A DNA stretch of 64,000 bases from Egicoccus sp. AB-alg2 (lineage in GTDB: Bacteria; Actinomycetota; Nitriliruptoria; Nitriliruptorales; Nitriliruptoraceae), in contig NZ_JBGUAX010000003.1 of assembly GCF_041821065.1 (NCBI RefSeq), forward strand, positions 248,001-312,000, read 5' to 3'. The notes under the pieces were generated by a model that saw only the letters and a list, made by a program, of their open reading frames with translations, was not told the origin of the DNA and made no database searches. Within the stretch, counting starts at the first letter, position 1, and every line of letters starts with the position of its first letter. The position numbers and the translations under genes were made by a program. Positions 42,426-50,516 of the stretch are shown here, in pieces.

Positions 42426-43895
42426 TCAGCCCCAGGTGTGGACCGGCTCGTTGCTGCGCATCCCCGCCATGTAGCGCCTGGTCATCTCGATGATGGCGTC
42501 CTGGCGGTTCGCGCCCTCGTCGAGGAGCTTGCGCACGGTGCGGACCTGCCAGCCGGCCCCCGTGATGCGCCGCAGGCAGCGCTGCTCGATGATCCCGAGG
42601 TAGTGGTCCCGGTCGCGGCGGTCGACCTGCCAGGCGTCGAGCCCCTTGTGGGCCAGCGGCAGCAGGGTGCGCAGCACCAGTTCACTGGCCGGGACGGTGC
42701 CCGCGCCGGGCCAGAACAGCTCGGACTCGATGCCGTGCTTGGCCGCGGAGAAGAAGTTGTCACAGGCGGCGGCGAACGACAGCTGCCGGTCGATCGGCGG
42801 GTCGAGCTCGGCCAGCGCGCGGACCAGGCCGAAGTAGAACGCGGCGTTGGCGACCGTGTCGACCACCGACGGTCCGGCCGGCAGCACCCGGTTCTCCACG
42901 CGCAGGTGCGGCTTGCCGCGCGCGACCGCGTAGACCGGCCGGTTCCAGCGGTAGACGGTGCCGTTGTGCAGCACCAGCTCCGGCAGGTGGGGCACACCGC
43001 CGTCCTCGAGCACCTTCTCCGGTTCCTCCTCGTCCAGCAGCGGCAGCAGCGACGGGAAGTAGCGCACGTTCTCGTCGAACAGCTCCAGCAGCGAGCCGAT
43101 CCACTTCTCCCCGAACCACACCCGCGGCCGCACGCCCTGCGCCGCCAGTTCCTCCGTGCGGGTGTCGATCGACTGCTCGAACAGCGCGATGCGGGTCTCG
43201 CGCCACAACTCCTTGCCGAGCAGGAACGGCGAGTTGGCACCCACGGCGACCTGGGCGGCGGCGGCCGCCTGCGCCGCGTTCCACACCGTCGGGAAGCCCT
43301 CCGGGCTGACCTGCAGGTGTAGCTGCACGGACGTGGCCGCGGCCTCCATCGTGATCGAGCTGACCCGCGTCAGCAGCTTCTCCGGCCCTTCGATCTCCAC
43401 CTGCAGATCCTCGCCGCGGGCGGCCAGGATCTGCTCGTTGAGCAGGTGGTAGCGCGGGTTGGGGGACAGGTTCTGGATCGCGATGTCCAGGTCGGAGAGC
43501 GTCGGCATGATGCCGATCATGACCACGTGTGCGTCCAGCTCCTGCGCGCGCCGGTGGGCGTGCAGGAAGGAGGTCTCCAGCTCCTCCTCGATCTCGCGGA
43601 ACACGGTGCCGACCAGCTTGTGCGGCGCGAGGTTGAACTCGATGTTGAACTGCGCGAGCTCGGTCTGGAAGTCCTCGGACTCCAGCCGGCTGAGCAGTTC
43701 CGCGTTGATCATCATCGGCGCGCCGTCGGTGTCGACGACGTAGAACTCCACCTCGACGCCCATGAGCTTGCGCTCGGTCTCGAACGCGCCCGCCTCCAAC
43801 ATGCGGCGGAGGACGTCGACGTCGCGCTTCACCTTCTCGCGGTAGCGCTGCCGGTCCTCCCGCGTGAAGCGCACCTCGTCGATGTCGCGACCCAT
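42426..43895 (-). CDS. Glutamate-cysteine ligase family protein (GCS2)
   Basis: This 489-residue carboxylate-amine ligase of the GCS2 family joins glutamate to cysteine, or a related amine, using ATP. Marks include MGVEVEFYVVDTDG, the FNIEFNLAPHKL strand, TSVQLHLQVSPEGF with metal/ATP residues, and LRVENRVLPAGPSVVDTVANAAFY. Because Mca at 33851 implies mycothiol, this enzyme may serve another gamma-glutamyl product such as ergothioneine (EgtA type) rather than glutathione; substrate is unproven. ATG start. Confidence 0.85.
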   Translation of the reverse strand: MGRDIDEVRFTREDRQRYREKVKRDVDVLRRMLEAGAFETERKLMGVEVEFYVVDTDGAPMMINAELLSRLESEDFQTELAQFNIEFNLAPHKLVGTVFREIEEELETSFLHAHRRAQELDAHVVMIGIMPTLSDLDIAIQNLSPNPRYHLLNEQILAARGEDLQVEIEGPEKLLTRVSSITMEAAATSVQLHLQVSPEGFPTVWNAAQAAAAAQVAVGANSPFLLGKELWRETRIALFEQSIDTRTEELAAQGVRPRVWFGEKWIGSLLELFDENVRYFPSLLPLLDEEEPEKVLEDGGVPHLPELVLHNGTVYRWNRPVYAVARGKPHLRVENRVLPAGPSVVDTVANAAFYFGLVRALAELDPPIDRQLSFAAACDNFFSAAKHGIESELFWPGAGTVPASELVLRTLLPLAHKGLDAWQVDRRDRDHYLGIIEQRCLRRITGAGWQVRTVRKLLDEGANRQDAIIEMTRRYMAGMRSNEPVHTWG

Positions 43896-43924
43896 GGTCG
43901 TCGCCTTTTGCCGAACGGACCCGA

Positions 43925-43930
43925 AGCGTA
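43925..43930 (-). promoter_or_regulatory. -10-like hexamer TACGCT before the GCS2 gene
   Basis: Read on the minus strand, TACGCT lies 29 bases before the ATG at 43895. Confidence 0.4.
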
Positions 43931-43956
43931 GGACGCGGCCCCTCCTCGGGGGGCGC

Positions 43957-43962
43957 TAGCGT
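43957..43962 (+). promoter_or_regulatory. -10-like hexamer TAGCGT before the GNAT gene
   Basis: TAGCGT lies 39 bases before the GTG at 44002, back to back with the minus-strand hexamer at 43925. Confidence 0.4.
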
Positions 43963-44001
43963 CACCCGACGTTCGGAACCATCGTGCGACGAGGTGCGAC
44001 C

Positions 44002-44484
44002 GTGGAGATACGACCGCTGCAGCCCGCCGACCTCGCCGCGGTGCTCGCCCTCAACACCGCCGAGGTGCCCAACGTCGGGCCCCTGACGGCCACCACCCTC
44101 GCCGAGCTCGTCGCGCTGAGCGAGCTGTCACTGGTGGCCGTCGACGACGATGGGCTGGCCGGCATGCTGGTCGCGTTCGCCCCCGGCGCGCCCTACGGCA
44201 GCCCCAACTACGGGTTCTTCGAGCGTCGTGGCACGAACCACCTGTACGTCGACCGGGTGGCGGTGGCGGCACACGCCCGTCGCCGCGGCGTCGCCTCGGC
44301 GATCTACGACGCGGTGGAGGCCCACGCGCGGACCACGGGACGCGCCGAGGTCACGTGCGAGGTCAACCTCGAACCCCGCAACGACGTCTCGCTGGCCTTC
44401 CATGCCGCACGGGGGTTCGTCGAGGTCGGCCAGCAGGCCGTCGGCGAGCATCGCGTGAGCCTGCTGGCCAAGCCACTGGCCTGA
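44002..44484 (+). CDS. GNAT-family N-acetyltransferase
   Basis: This 160-residue protein has the complete GNAT fold: opening IRPLQPADLAAVLALN, the acetyl-CoA-binding stretch VDRVAVAAHARRRGVASAIYDAVEAHA, and C-terminal FHAARGFVEVGQQ. The insert PGAPYGSPNYGFFERRG is typical of the subgroup close to ribosomal-protein or small-molecule acetyltransferases. Substrate unknown. GTG at 44002 is preferred over GTG at 43984 because CGAGG is 7 bases upstream. Confidence 0.87.
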   Translation: MEIRPLQPADLAAVLALNTAEVPNVGPLTATTLAELVALSELSLVAVDDDGLAGMLVAFAPGAPYGSPNYGFFERRGTNHLYVDRVAVAAHARRRGVASAIYDAVEAHARTTGRAEVTCEVNLEPRNDVSLAFHAARGFVEVGQQAVGEHRVSLLAKPLA

Positions 44485-44514
44485 GCCGGCCAAGCCGCTG
44501 GGCTGATTCGACGC

Positions 44515-45330
44515 TCAGTCCCAGTCGTCGATCCAATCGGGGTCGATCAGCCGCTCGCCGCGATCGAGTGCCGCGATGCGGGTCATGTCGTCGTCGCTGA
44601 GCTCGACGTCCCAGACCGCGAAGTTGGCGGCGATGTTCTCGGGCTTGCTCGAGCGCGGGATCGCCACCGTGCCACCGGTCTGCAGCAACCAGCGCAGGGT
44701 CACCTGGATCGGGGACAGCCCGTGCTGTTCGCCGACCTCCCGCAGCACCGGGTCGTCGAGCACCCTGCCCTGCGCGATCGGGGAGTACGCGGTGAGGAAA
44801 CCGCCACGCTCGGACAGGACCTTCCGGATCGGGTCGACGGCGAGGTAGGGGTGATGCTCGACCTGGTCGGTGACGATCGGCGCGAGATCGAAGGCCTCGG
44901 CGAGGCGGTGCGAGGGGAAGTTGGAGACGCCGATCGCGCGGGCCAGTCCGGCGTCGCGCAGCTCGGTCAGGGCGCTCAGGGTCTCCGCCAGCGGGGCGTA
45001 CTCGTCGGAGGGCCAGTGCAGGAGCAGCAGGTCGACGTGGTCGACCCCCAACTCGTCGAGGCTGCGACGCGTCGACGCGCGCACGTCCGGCGCCTGGGCC
45101 TGGTCGCGCCAGACCTTCGTGGTGAGGAACACCTCGTCACGGTCGACCTCGCTGTCGGCGATCGCGCGACCGACCTCGGCCTCGTTGCGGTAGATCTGCG
45201 CCGTGTCGACGTGCCGGTAGCCGACCTCCAGCGCGGCGCGGGTCGCGTCGTAGGCGGTGCGGCCGGTCAGCTGCCAGGTGCCGAAGCCCAGGGTCGGCAC
45301 GCGCAGGTCGTCGATCGTCAACTCGTGCAC
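44515..45330 (-). CDS. Aldo/keto reductase
   Basis: This 271-residue NADPH-dependent reductase of the AKR5-like group has the tetrad Asp (VDTAQIYRNE), Tyr (same segment), Lys (LTTKVWRD) and His (LLLLHWPSD), plus IGVSNFPSHRL and the cofactor motif IPRSSKPENIAANF. It probably reduces small aldehydes or ketones such as 2,5-diketo-gluconate-like compounds or methylglyoxal. GTG at 45330 with GAGGAG upstream. Confidence 0.93.
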   Translation of the reverse strand: MHELTIDDLRVPTLGFGTWQLTGRTAYDATRAALEVGYRHVDTAQIYRNEAEVGRAIADSEVDRDEVFLTTKVWRDQAQAPDVRASTRRSLDELGVDHVDLLLLHWPSDEYAPLAETLSALTELRDAGLARAIGVSNFPSHRLAEAFDLAPIVTDQVEHHPYLAVDPIRKVLSERGGFLTAYSPIAQGRVLDDPVLREVGEQHGLSPIQVTLRWLLQTGGTVAIPRSSKPENIAANFAVWDVELSDDDMTRIAALDRGERLIDPDWIDDWD

Positions 45331-45363
45331 TAGGGGTCTCCTCGGGTCGCGGTCGGGCACCCG

Positions 45364-45369
45364 ACGCTA
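45364..45369 (-). promoter_or_regulatory. -10-like hexamer TAGCGT before aldo/keto reductase
   Basis: Read on the minus strand, TAGCGT lies 33 bases before the GTG at 45330. Confidence 0.4.
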
Positions 45370-45501
45370 CGAAGCCGTGCCGCCCGGCCGGCGAACCGGC
45401 CCGGTCGATCGGTCGGGCTCTGCGCGGGACCGGCGGGCGGACGGACAGCAGGACCGTCCCCGTGGTCACGTTGCGGGCCGGTGGGGGCCGGCGTGCCCCG
45501 T

Positions 45502-45507
45502 TACGGT
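45502..45507 (+). promoter_or_regulatory. -10-like hexamer TACGGT before 45539-46579
   Basis: TACGGT lies 31 bases before the GTG at 45539. Confidence 0.3.
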
Positions 45508-45538
45508 CGGCGCGGCCGGACCGGAGGAAGGGGGCGTC

Positions 45539-46579
45539 GTGCCGCTGGTGCGCTTCGTCGTGTACGGGATCGCGAAGACCCTCAGCAAGGTCTTCGGCCT
45601 CGCGACGATGGCGTTCTTCGGGCGCATGCCGTCACGGGACGACGACAAGCTGGCCGCCGTGGGCGTGCTGGCGGTCACGTGGGTGCCGGTCGTGGCAGCG
45701 GTCGCCGTCCCCGCGCTGGGCGAGATGGTCATCCCCTTCGCGCCGGACGACGAACAGGTCGTGCGGCTGATCGCCCTCGGGACCGCACTGGTGATCCCGC
45801 TACTGGTCGGCTACGCGGTCAGCCGCATGCACAACAACGAGGGCAACGCGTCCCGCTCGACCGCCATGCACCTGCTCCACGGCTTCTGGTACACGCCGGT
45901 GATCGGCGCCGCGGTCTGCGGCGTGATCGTCGTGGTGCCCTTCGTGAAGACGTCCTACCTGGTCAAGCGTTTCACGGTGCAGCGCCTGATGGTGATGATC
46001 CCGGCCGGCACCTACGACGACGCGGTCGAACACGTCGTGGCCTCGCTGCGCCGACGCGGGCTGCAGGTCGAGGTCACCGAGCCGGAACGCTCGATCAAGC
46101 TGATGTTCCGGCTGCTCGGCTTCGTGCTCGGACACATCTTCTGCCGCGACGTCGCCGACGAGATGAAAGCCGTGCGCGGCCACGACGCCGACGGCGGCTG
46201 GTTCGAGGTCACGATCCACGCAGCCGACCTGTCGGTCGTCGGCAAGCAGAAGCAGGCGTGCCGGGTCCTGCCCGTGCTCGCCGAGGAACTCGACGAACGC
46301 GTCGTCTACTTCACCTGGGACGACGAGTCGCAGCGGCTGGAGGACCGGATGCGCGAGCTGCGCGGACAGCTCGAGGACGGCGACGAACCCGACCTCGATC
46401 AGGTGCGTCAGCTGGCCGAGGACCTCGCCACGTTGGAGCTGGACAAGGAGGAGTGGAACAACGTCCGGCGCAACCTGTACCGGCTGGAGCGCGACGCGTA
46501 CGCGCGTGCGGCCGGCCGGGAGGACCCCGAGGCGGCGACGGAGGCCGTCCAGGAACGCGCGGCGCACAGCACGGCGTGA
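45539..46579 (+). CDS. Membrane protein with large cytosolic domain, unknown function
   Basis: This 346-residue protein has a short amphipathic start and about three to four membrane helices within residues 1-145 (around 37-55, 75-95 and 120-140). It then has an alpha/beta cytosolic part (about 150-260, including LMVMIPAGTYDDAVEHVVASLRRRGLQVEV) and a long charged helix likely to coil (about 275-330, DRMRELRGQLEDGDEPDLDQV). The GTG at 45539 is fixed by GGAGGAAGGGGG 6 bases upstream. No family recognised. Confidence 0.75.
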   Translation: MPLVRFVVYGIAKTLSKVFGLATMAFFGRMPSRDDDKLAAVGVLAVTWVPVVAAVAVPALGEMVIPFAPDDEQVVRLIALGTALVIPLLVGYAVSRMHNNEGNASRSTAMHLLHGFWYTPVIGAAVCGVIVVVPFVKTSYLVKRFTVQRLMVMIPAGTYDDAVEHVVASLRRRGLQVEVTEPERSIKLMFRLLGFVLGHIFCRDVADEMKAVRGHDADGGWFEVTIHAADLSVVGKQKQACRVLPVLAEELDERVVYFTWDDESQRLEDRMRELRGQLEDGDEPDLDQVRQLAEDLATLELDKEEWNNVRRNLYRLERDAYARAAGREDPEAATEAVQERAAHSTA

Positions 46580-46596
46580 CCGGCGGGGCCGGTCGA

Positions 46597-46630
46597 CCGA
46601 CGGGTCCGACGGCCCGACGGGTCCGACGGC
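46597..46630. repeat. Perfect 17-bp tandem duplication between convergent genes
   Basis: CCGACGGGTCCGACGGC occurs twice end to end. It is flanked by complementary GGGGCC and GGCCCC segments, so the whole gap could also fold as a terminator for the genes that converge here. Confidence 0.75.
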
Positions 46631-46672
46631 GCTGGCCCCGGTCTCGGTCGAGGTGTCAGGGTCGAGACCGCT

Positions 46673-48055
46673 TCAGCCGGCGACGTCGAGGTTGTGCCGG
46701 AAGAGGCCGTCCGGGTCCCAACGCCGCTTGGCGGCGCGGAGCCGTTCGAGCGTCGCGCCCGGGTAGACCTCGTGGATGCGGGCCGGGCCGTCCGCGCCGA
46801 CGAAGTTGAGGTAGGCGCCGGTGACGCCCTCCTCGCGCAGCGCGTCGTGGCTGTCGGTCACCCAGTCCTCGTGGCGCGCTCGTTCCTCGTCGCCCTCGAA
46901 CATGGCGGCCACGTTGACCATGATCCGGCGTCCGCGATGGGCGTAGGCGGTCGCGCCGAGCGGAAGGCGGCCGATGGCGCCGCCCAGGACCCGGAGCTGC
47001 ACCGCCGCCATCGGCGCCGTGGCCAGCGCGAGACGCTCGAGGATGGTCGCGGCGACCCCGGCGTCGAGCGTGTCGCGGTAGAAAGTGCGCAGCGCGGCGC
47101 GCGGATGGAAGTCGGCCGGCTCCTCGGTGTACAGCTCGGGGTAGGGCCGGGAGCGGACGTCGTCGAACAGCGGCCGGGCGAGCGCGCGGAACGGCGCGAT
47201 GGCGGCGTCAGCTTCCGACTCCGGTCCCGCGTGCACGATCAGTGCGATGACCACCAGCTGCCCGTGCAGTTCCTCGGGGAGGAAGGGCAGCGGCGGGGCG
47301 ACCATCACGTTCGCGATCGTCGACACGCTGTCGGGCGCCTCGTCCGCCGCGGCGACCAGCCCGGCGATCACCTCGGCGCTGGCCGGCAGCGCCAGCATGC
47401 CGCCGTGGACGGTCGTGACCTCGGCCAGCCGGTAGTGCAGCGCGGTGGCGACGCCGAAGTTGCCGCCGCCGCCGCGGATGGCCCAGAACAGCTCCGGCTC
47501 CGTGTCGGCGTCGACATGACGGATGCGTCCGTCGGCCGTGACCAGCTTCGCCGCGAGCAACTGGTCGTGCGTCAGACCGTGGGCGCGGCTGAGGAAGCCG
47601 ATGCCGCCGCCCAGCGTGATGCCGCCGATGCCGACGGAACCGCTGTCGCCGAAGCCGACGGCCAGTCCGTGCCGCGCCGCCGCCTCCGTGACGGCCCCGG
47701 CGGTCAGTCCCGTCTGTGCCCAGACGGTGCGCGCCCCGGCATCGACCTCGAGCCGGCGCAGGCTGGACAGGTCCAGGACCAGGCCGCCGTCGATCACGCC
47801 GTGGCCGGCGACGCCATGCCCGCCGCCCTTGACGGCGAGGTCGAGGTCGGCGTCGCCCGCGAGGCGGACGACCTGGGCGACGTCGGTGGCGTCCGCGGGT
47901 CGGACGATCAGGGCGGGTCGCCGGTCGAGACCGCCGTAGTAGAGCGTGCGGGCGGCGTCGTAGTCGGGATGGTCCGGGGCCAGGACGTCCCCGCGCACCG
48001 ATCGGCGCACGTCGTCGAGGGCGATGGGCAGGACACTCGGTGTCGGGGCGTGCAT
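46673..48055 (-). CDS. FAD-linked oxidase of the berberine-bridge type
   Basis: This 460-residue PCMH-type FAD enzyme has the FAD-attachment segment KGGGHGVAGHG near residue 78, with His as probable covalent ligand, then GSVGIGGITLGGGIGFLSRAHGL and LFWAIRGGGGNFGVATALHY. The C-terminal YLNFVG, YPGATLERLRAAKRRWDPDGLFRHN is the BBE motif. It oxidises a sugar or alkaloid-like alcohol with oxygen. ATG at 48055 with GGAGGAG upstream. No secretion signal is visible. Confidence 0.93.
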   Translation of the reverse strand: MHAPTPSVLPIALDDVRRSVRGDVLAPDHPDYDAARTLYYGGLDRRPALIVRPADATDVAQVVRLAGDADLDLAVKGGGHGVAGHGVIDGGLVLDLSSLRRLEVDAGARTVWAQTGLTAGAVTEAAARHGLAVGFGDSGSVGIGGITLGGGIGFLSRAHGLTHDQLLAAKLVTADGRIRHVDADTEPELFWAIRGGGGNFGVATALHYRLAEVTTVHGGMLALPASAEVIAGLVAAADEAPDSVSTIANVMVAPPLPFLPEELHGQLVVIALIVHAGPESEADAAIAPFRALARPLFDDVRSRPYPELYTEEPADFHPRAALRTFYRDTLDAGVAATILERLALATAPMAAVQLRVLGGAIGRLPLGATAYAHRGRRIMVNVAAMFEGDEERARHEDWVTDSHDALREEGVTGAYLNFVGADGPARIHEVYPGATLERLRAAKRRWDPDGLFRHNLDVAG

Positions 48056-48138
48056 GGGCGGCTCCTCCGAAGGGTCACCTGAGGTGGACGACCGCCCGGC
48101 CGCGGAGTCATCGCGACACGGCCGAGGGCCCGTGGTCG

Positions 48139-48144
48139 ACGCTA
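48139..48144 (-). promoter_or_regulatory. -10-like hexamer TAGCGT upstream of the FAD oxidase
   Basis: Read on the minus strand, TAGCGT lies 83 bases before the ATG at 48055. A second copy lies at 48180-48185, so which one is used is uncertain. Confidence 0.3.
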
Positions 48145-48186
48145 TGACGGGACACGGATCCGTCGCGTCCGCATCGGCGACGCTAC

Positions 48187-48208
48187 GACCTCGAGCTAGG
48201 TCGAGGTC
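48187..48208. promoter_or_regulatory. Inverted repeat in the divergent FAD oxidase/SLH region
   Basis: GACCTCGA and TCGAGGTC are perfect inverted arms around a 6-base centre, close to the minus-strand hexamer at 48180. It is a candidate operator. The remainder of the 355-base gap (48056-48409) shows only the promoter-like hexamers. Confidence 0.35.
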
Positions 48209-48319
48209 AAGGTCCGGTCGAGGCAGAGTTCGGTGCGCGGGGGCTGGGCGGGTGCCGCCCGACGCCCGCGGTTCCCACCGTTTGCCTGACGAGGTCGGCG
48301 TCCACCGCCTCGGGGTTCC

Positions 48320-48325
48320 TAGCGT
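48320..48325 (+). promoter_or_regulatory. -10-like hexamer TAGCGT before the SLH/propeller gene
   Basis: TAGCGT lies 84 bases before the ATG at 48410. Confidence 0.35.
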
Positions 48326-48409
48326 CCGCGCGACGGGGCCCGGTCGATCGACCGGCGCGGCCGCCGCGGTGAGCCGCGGTGGGGCGAATCGAAGCGTGAG
48401 GAGAGGCGC

Positions 48410-50416
48410 ATGGTGCGCAGGTGGACGACGGTGGTGCTCGCGGGTGTGCTCGCCGTCACGAGTGGCGTCGTACCCGCGGTCGCCCAGGTCGACGAGGGCT
48501 CCGGACCCTGCCCCGAGGGGGCGCCGCCGGCACCGTTCGTCGACGTCACACGTGACAGCACGCACGCACCCGCGATCGACTGCGGCCACGAGCTCGACCT
48601 GCTGCTCGGCGTCACGGCCGACCGGTTCGCGCCCGCGCGTTCCGTCACCCGGGCGCAGGCCGCGTCGCTGGTGGCCAGGACCCTGGACGCGGCGCGGGTC
48701 GAGTTGCCGCCCGCCACGGCCGGGCGCGACTTCCCCGACGTGCCCGACGCGCACCGCGACAACGTGCGGCGGCTGCAGGCGGCCGGCATCGTCCAGGGCC
48801 GCGCCGGCGGGACGTTCGCGGGGTCCGCACCGGTCACCCGCGAACAGTTCGCGAGCCTCGCCGTCCGGGCGCTGTCGGTCGCGCGGGGCCTCGACGTGCT
48901 GGCGGTGACCTCGGGTGCCTTCCCGGACGTCGACTCCGAGGTGCACGGCGCGAACGTGGACGCCGCCGAGGAGCAGGGGGTGCTGCAGGGGCGTGCCGAC
49001 GGCACCTTCGCGCCGAAGGCCGACACGCGGCGCGACCAGGCGGCCAGCGTCGCCGTCCGTCTGCTCCGCGAGCTTCGACGCGGCGGTGGCTTCGGCGCGT
49101 CCGACCGCCCGAACCGGCTGGCCGGCGGCGAGGTGTGGGTGCTGGACCAGGGCACCGACCGCATCCACGTCCACGACGGTGACGACGGTTTCACCGAGCT
49201 GACGTCGATCGACGTGCGCCCGCAGACGCTGCGCGACGCCGGCTTCGCGGCGGCGCCGACCGGGCAGTTCACCGTCCCCCACATGATCGAGTTCGACTCG
49301 CAGCAGCGCTACGCGTTCATCGCGGCCACGGCCGGCGGCGTGACGATCGTGGTCGACGCCCGCAGCAAGGAGGTCGTCGAGGTGCTGCCGACCGGGCCGG
49401 GCAGCCACATGGCGGCCGTGACCCCGGACGACGGCGCCGTGTGGGTCGCCGTCATCGGCACCGCCGGCCGCGCGGACACGCGCCCTGACCCGAACGGCGG
49501 CGACCCGCTGCCGGCCCAGGACCGCAAGATGGTGGAGATCCCGCTGGACCTCGACGCCGAGGCGCCCACGTTCGCCATCGGCCGTGAGCTGCACCTCGAC
49601 GAGCTCGTGGCACCGCTCGAGGCCGCCAACGACTGGGAGTACCCGTCGTTCAGCCCGGTCTGCCACCAGTACGACCCGGACGCCACGCAGGCCTGGATCA
49701 CGCTTGGTCCCGGCTGGAACCAGGGCGGCCTCGTCGTGCTCGACCTCGACGCCGGCGAGCTGGTCGAGGAGGCGGCGTTCGACCCGGCCGAGGTGAAGGC
49801 CAACTGCGGCGTGTCCGTCACCGACGAGCGCGTCATCGTCAACTGGAGCGGCCGGGTGGTCGCGGACCAGGACACGAACGGCGAGTGGTACGTGATCGAC
49901 CCCGACACCTACGAGGTCCAGCGCACGGAGGACACCGAGGGCTTCGACGCCCACGGCCTGCGCCTGACCCCCGACGGGTCGAGCTACTGGCAGGTCAACC
50001 GTGCCTCCGACAACGCGTTGGTGATCGACGCGGAGACGCTCGAGGTCACCCGTCGCCTGCCGAACATCGCCGACACACCCGACATCCTCGACTACAGCCC
50101 GGACGGCGCGCTGCTCTACATCACGCAGCGCGGGCCGACACCGCGGTCGGGGGCGATCCACGCCGCGAGCGGCCAGCAGCCCGGCGTCGCCGTCGTCGAC
50201 GTGGCATCGGGGCGACGCCTGGGCGTGTTGACCCAGGCGCCGGTCACCGACGTCGACGGTCGCCTGGTCAACGACGTCCACGGCATCGGGGTCCGTGTGC
50301 CACAGGAGGGCGACACCGTGCCGGAGGCGGCCACGGTGGCTCGCGCGAGCCTCGACGCCCGCCGGTCCGACCCTGCCACCTTCGGCGTCCACTGCAGCCT
50401 GCCGGTCACGGCCTGA
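48410..50416 (+). CDS. Secreted protein: three SLH-like domains plus beta-propeller
   Basis: This 668-residue exported protein has a signal peptide (residues 1-25, ending AVAQ) and three SLH-type repeats at about 42-100, 105-165 and 168-222 (each with FPDV or FVDV and the RAQAASL-type helix). A YVTN-like beta-propeller of about 430 residues follows, with blades such as GVTIVVDARSKEVVEVLPTG and GLVVLDLDAGELVEEA. The SLH part should tether it to the cell wall and the propeller would face outward. ATG with GAGGAG upstream. The gene ends in a strong convergent terminator. Confidence 0.85.
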   Translation: MVRRWTTVVLAGVLAVTSGVVPAVAQVDEGSGPCPEGAPPAPFVDVTRDSTHAPAIDCGHELDLLLGVTADRFAPARSVTRAQAASLVARTLDAARVELPPATAGRDFPDVPDAHRDNVRRLQAAGIVQGRAGGTFAGSAPVTREQFASLAVRALSVARGLDVLAVTSGAFPDVDSEVHGANVDAAEEQGVLQGRADGTFAPKADTRRDQAASVAVRLLRELRRGGGFGASDRPNRLAGGEVWVLDQGTDRIHVHDGDDGFTELTSIDVRPQTLRDAGFAAAPTGQFTVPHMIEFDSQQRYAFIAATAGGVTIVVDARSKEVVEVLPTGPGSHMAAVTPDDGAVWVAVIGTAGRADTRPDPNGGDPLPAQDRKMVEIPLDLDAEAPTFAIGRELHLDELVAPLEAANDWEYPSFSPVCHQYDPDATQAWITLGPGWNQGGLVVLDLDAGELVEEAAFDPAEVKANCGVSVTDERVIVNWSGRVVADQDTNGEWYVIDPDTYEVQRTEDTEGFDAHGLRLTPDGSSYWQVNRASDNALVIDAETLEVTRRLPNIADTPDILDYSPDGALLYITQRGPTPRSGAIHAASGQQPGVAVVDVASGRRLGVLTQAPVTDVDGRLVNDVHGIGVRVPQEGDTVPEAATVARASLDARRSDPATFGVHCSLPVTA

Positions 50417-50437
50417 CCGCAACCGCGCGCCGGCAGC

Positions 50438-50471
50438 CGGCGGCCACAACCCACGTGGGTCGTGGCCGCCG
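50438..50471. terminator. 34-bp near-perfect hairpin between convergent genes
   Basis: Arms of 17 bases with one A-C mismatch, centred at 50454/50455, lie 21 bases after the SLH gene stop and before the hydrolase gene stop. It may end transcription in both directions. Confidence 0.65.
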
Positions 50472-50516
50472 ACGCGTCATCGCGTGCCCCGCGCGCCCGC
50501 GTGCGGCCGGCGGGCT

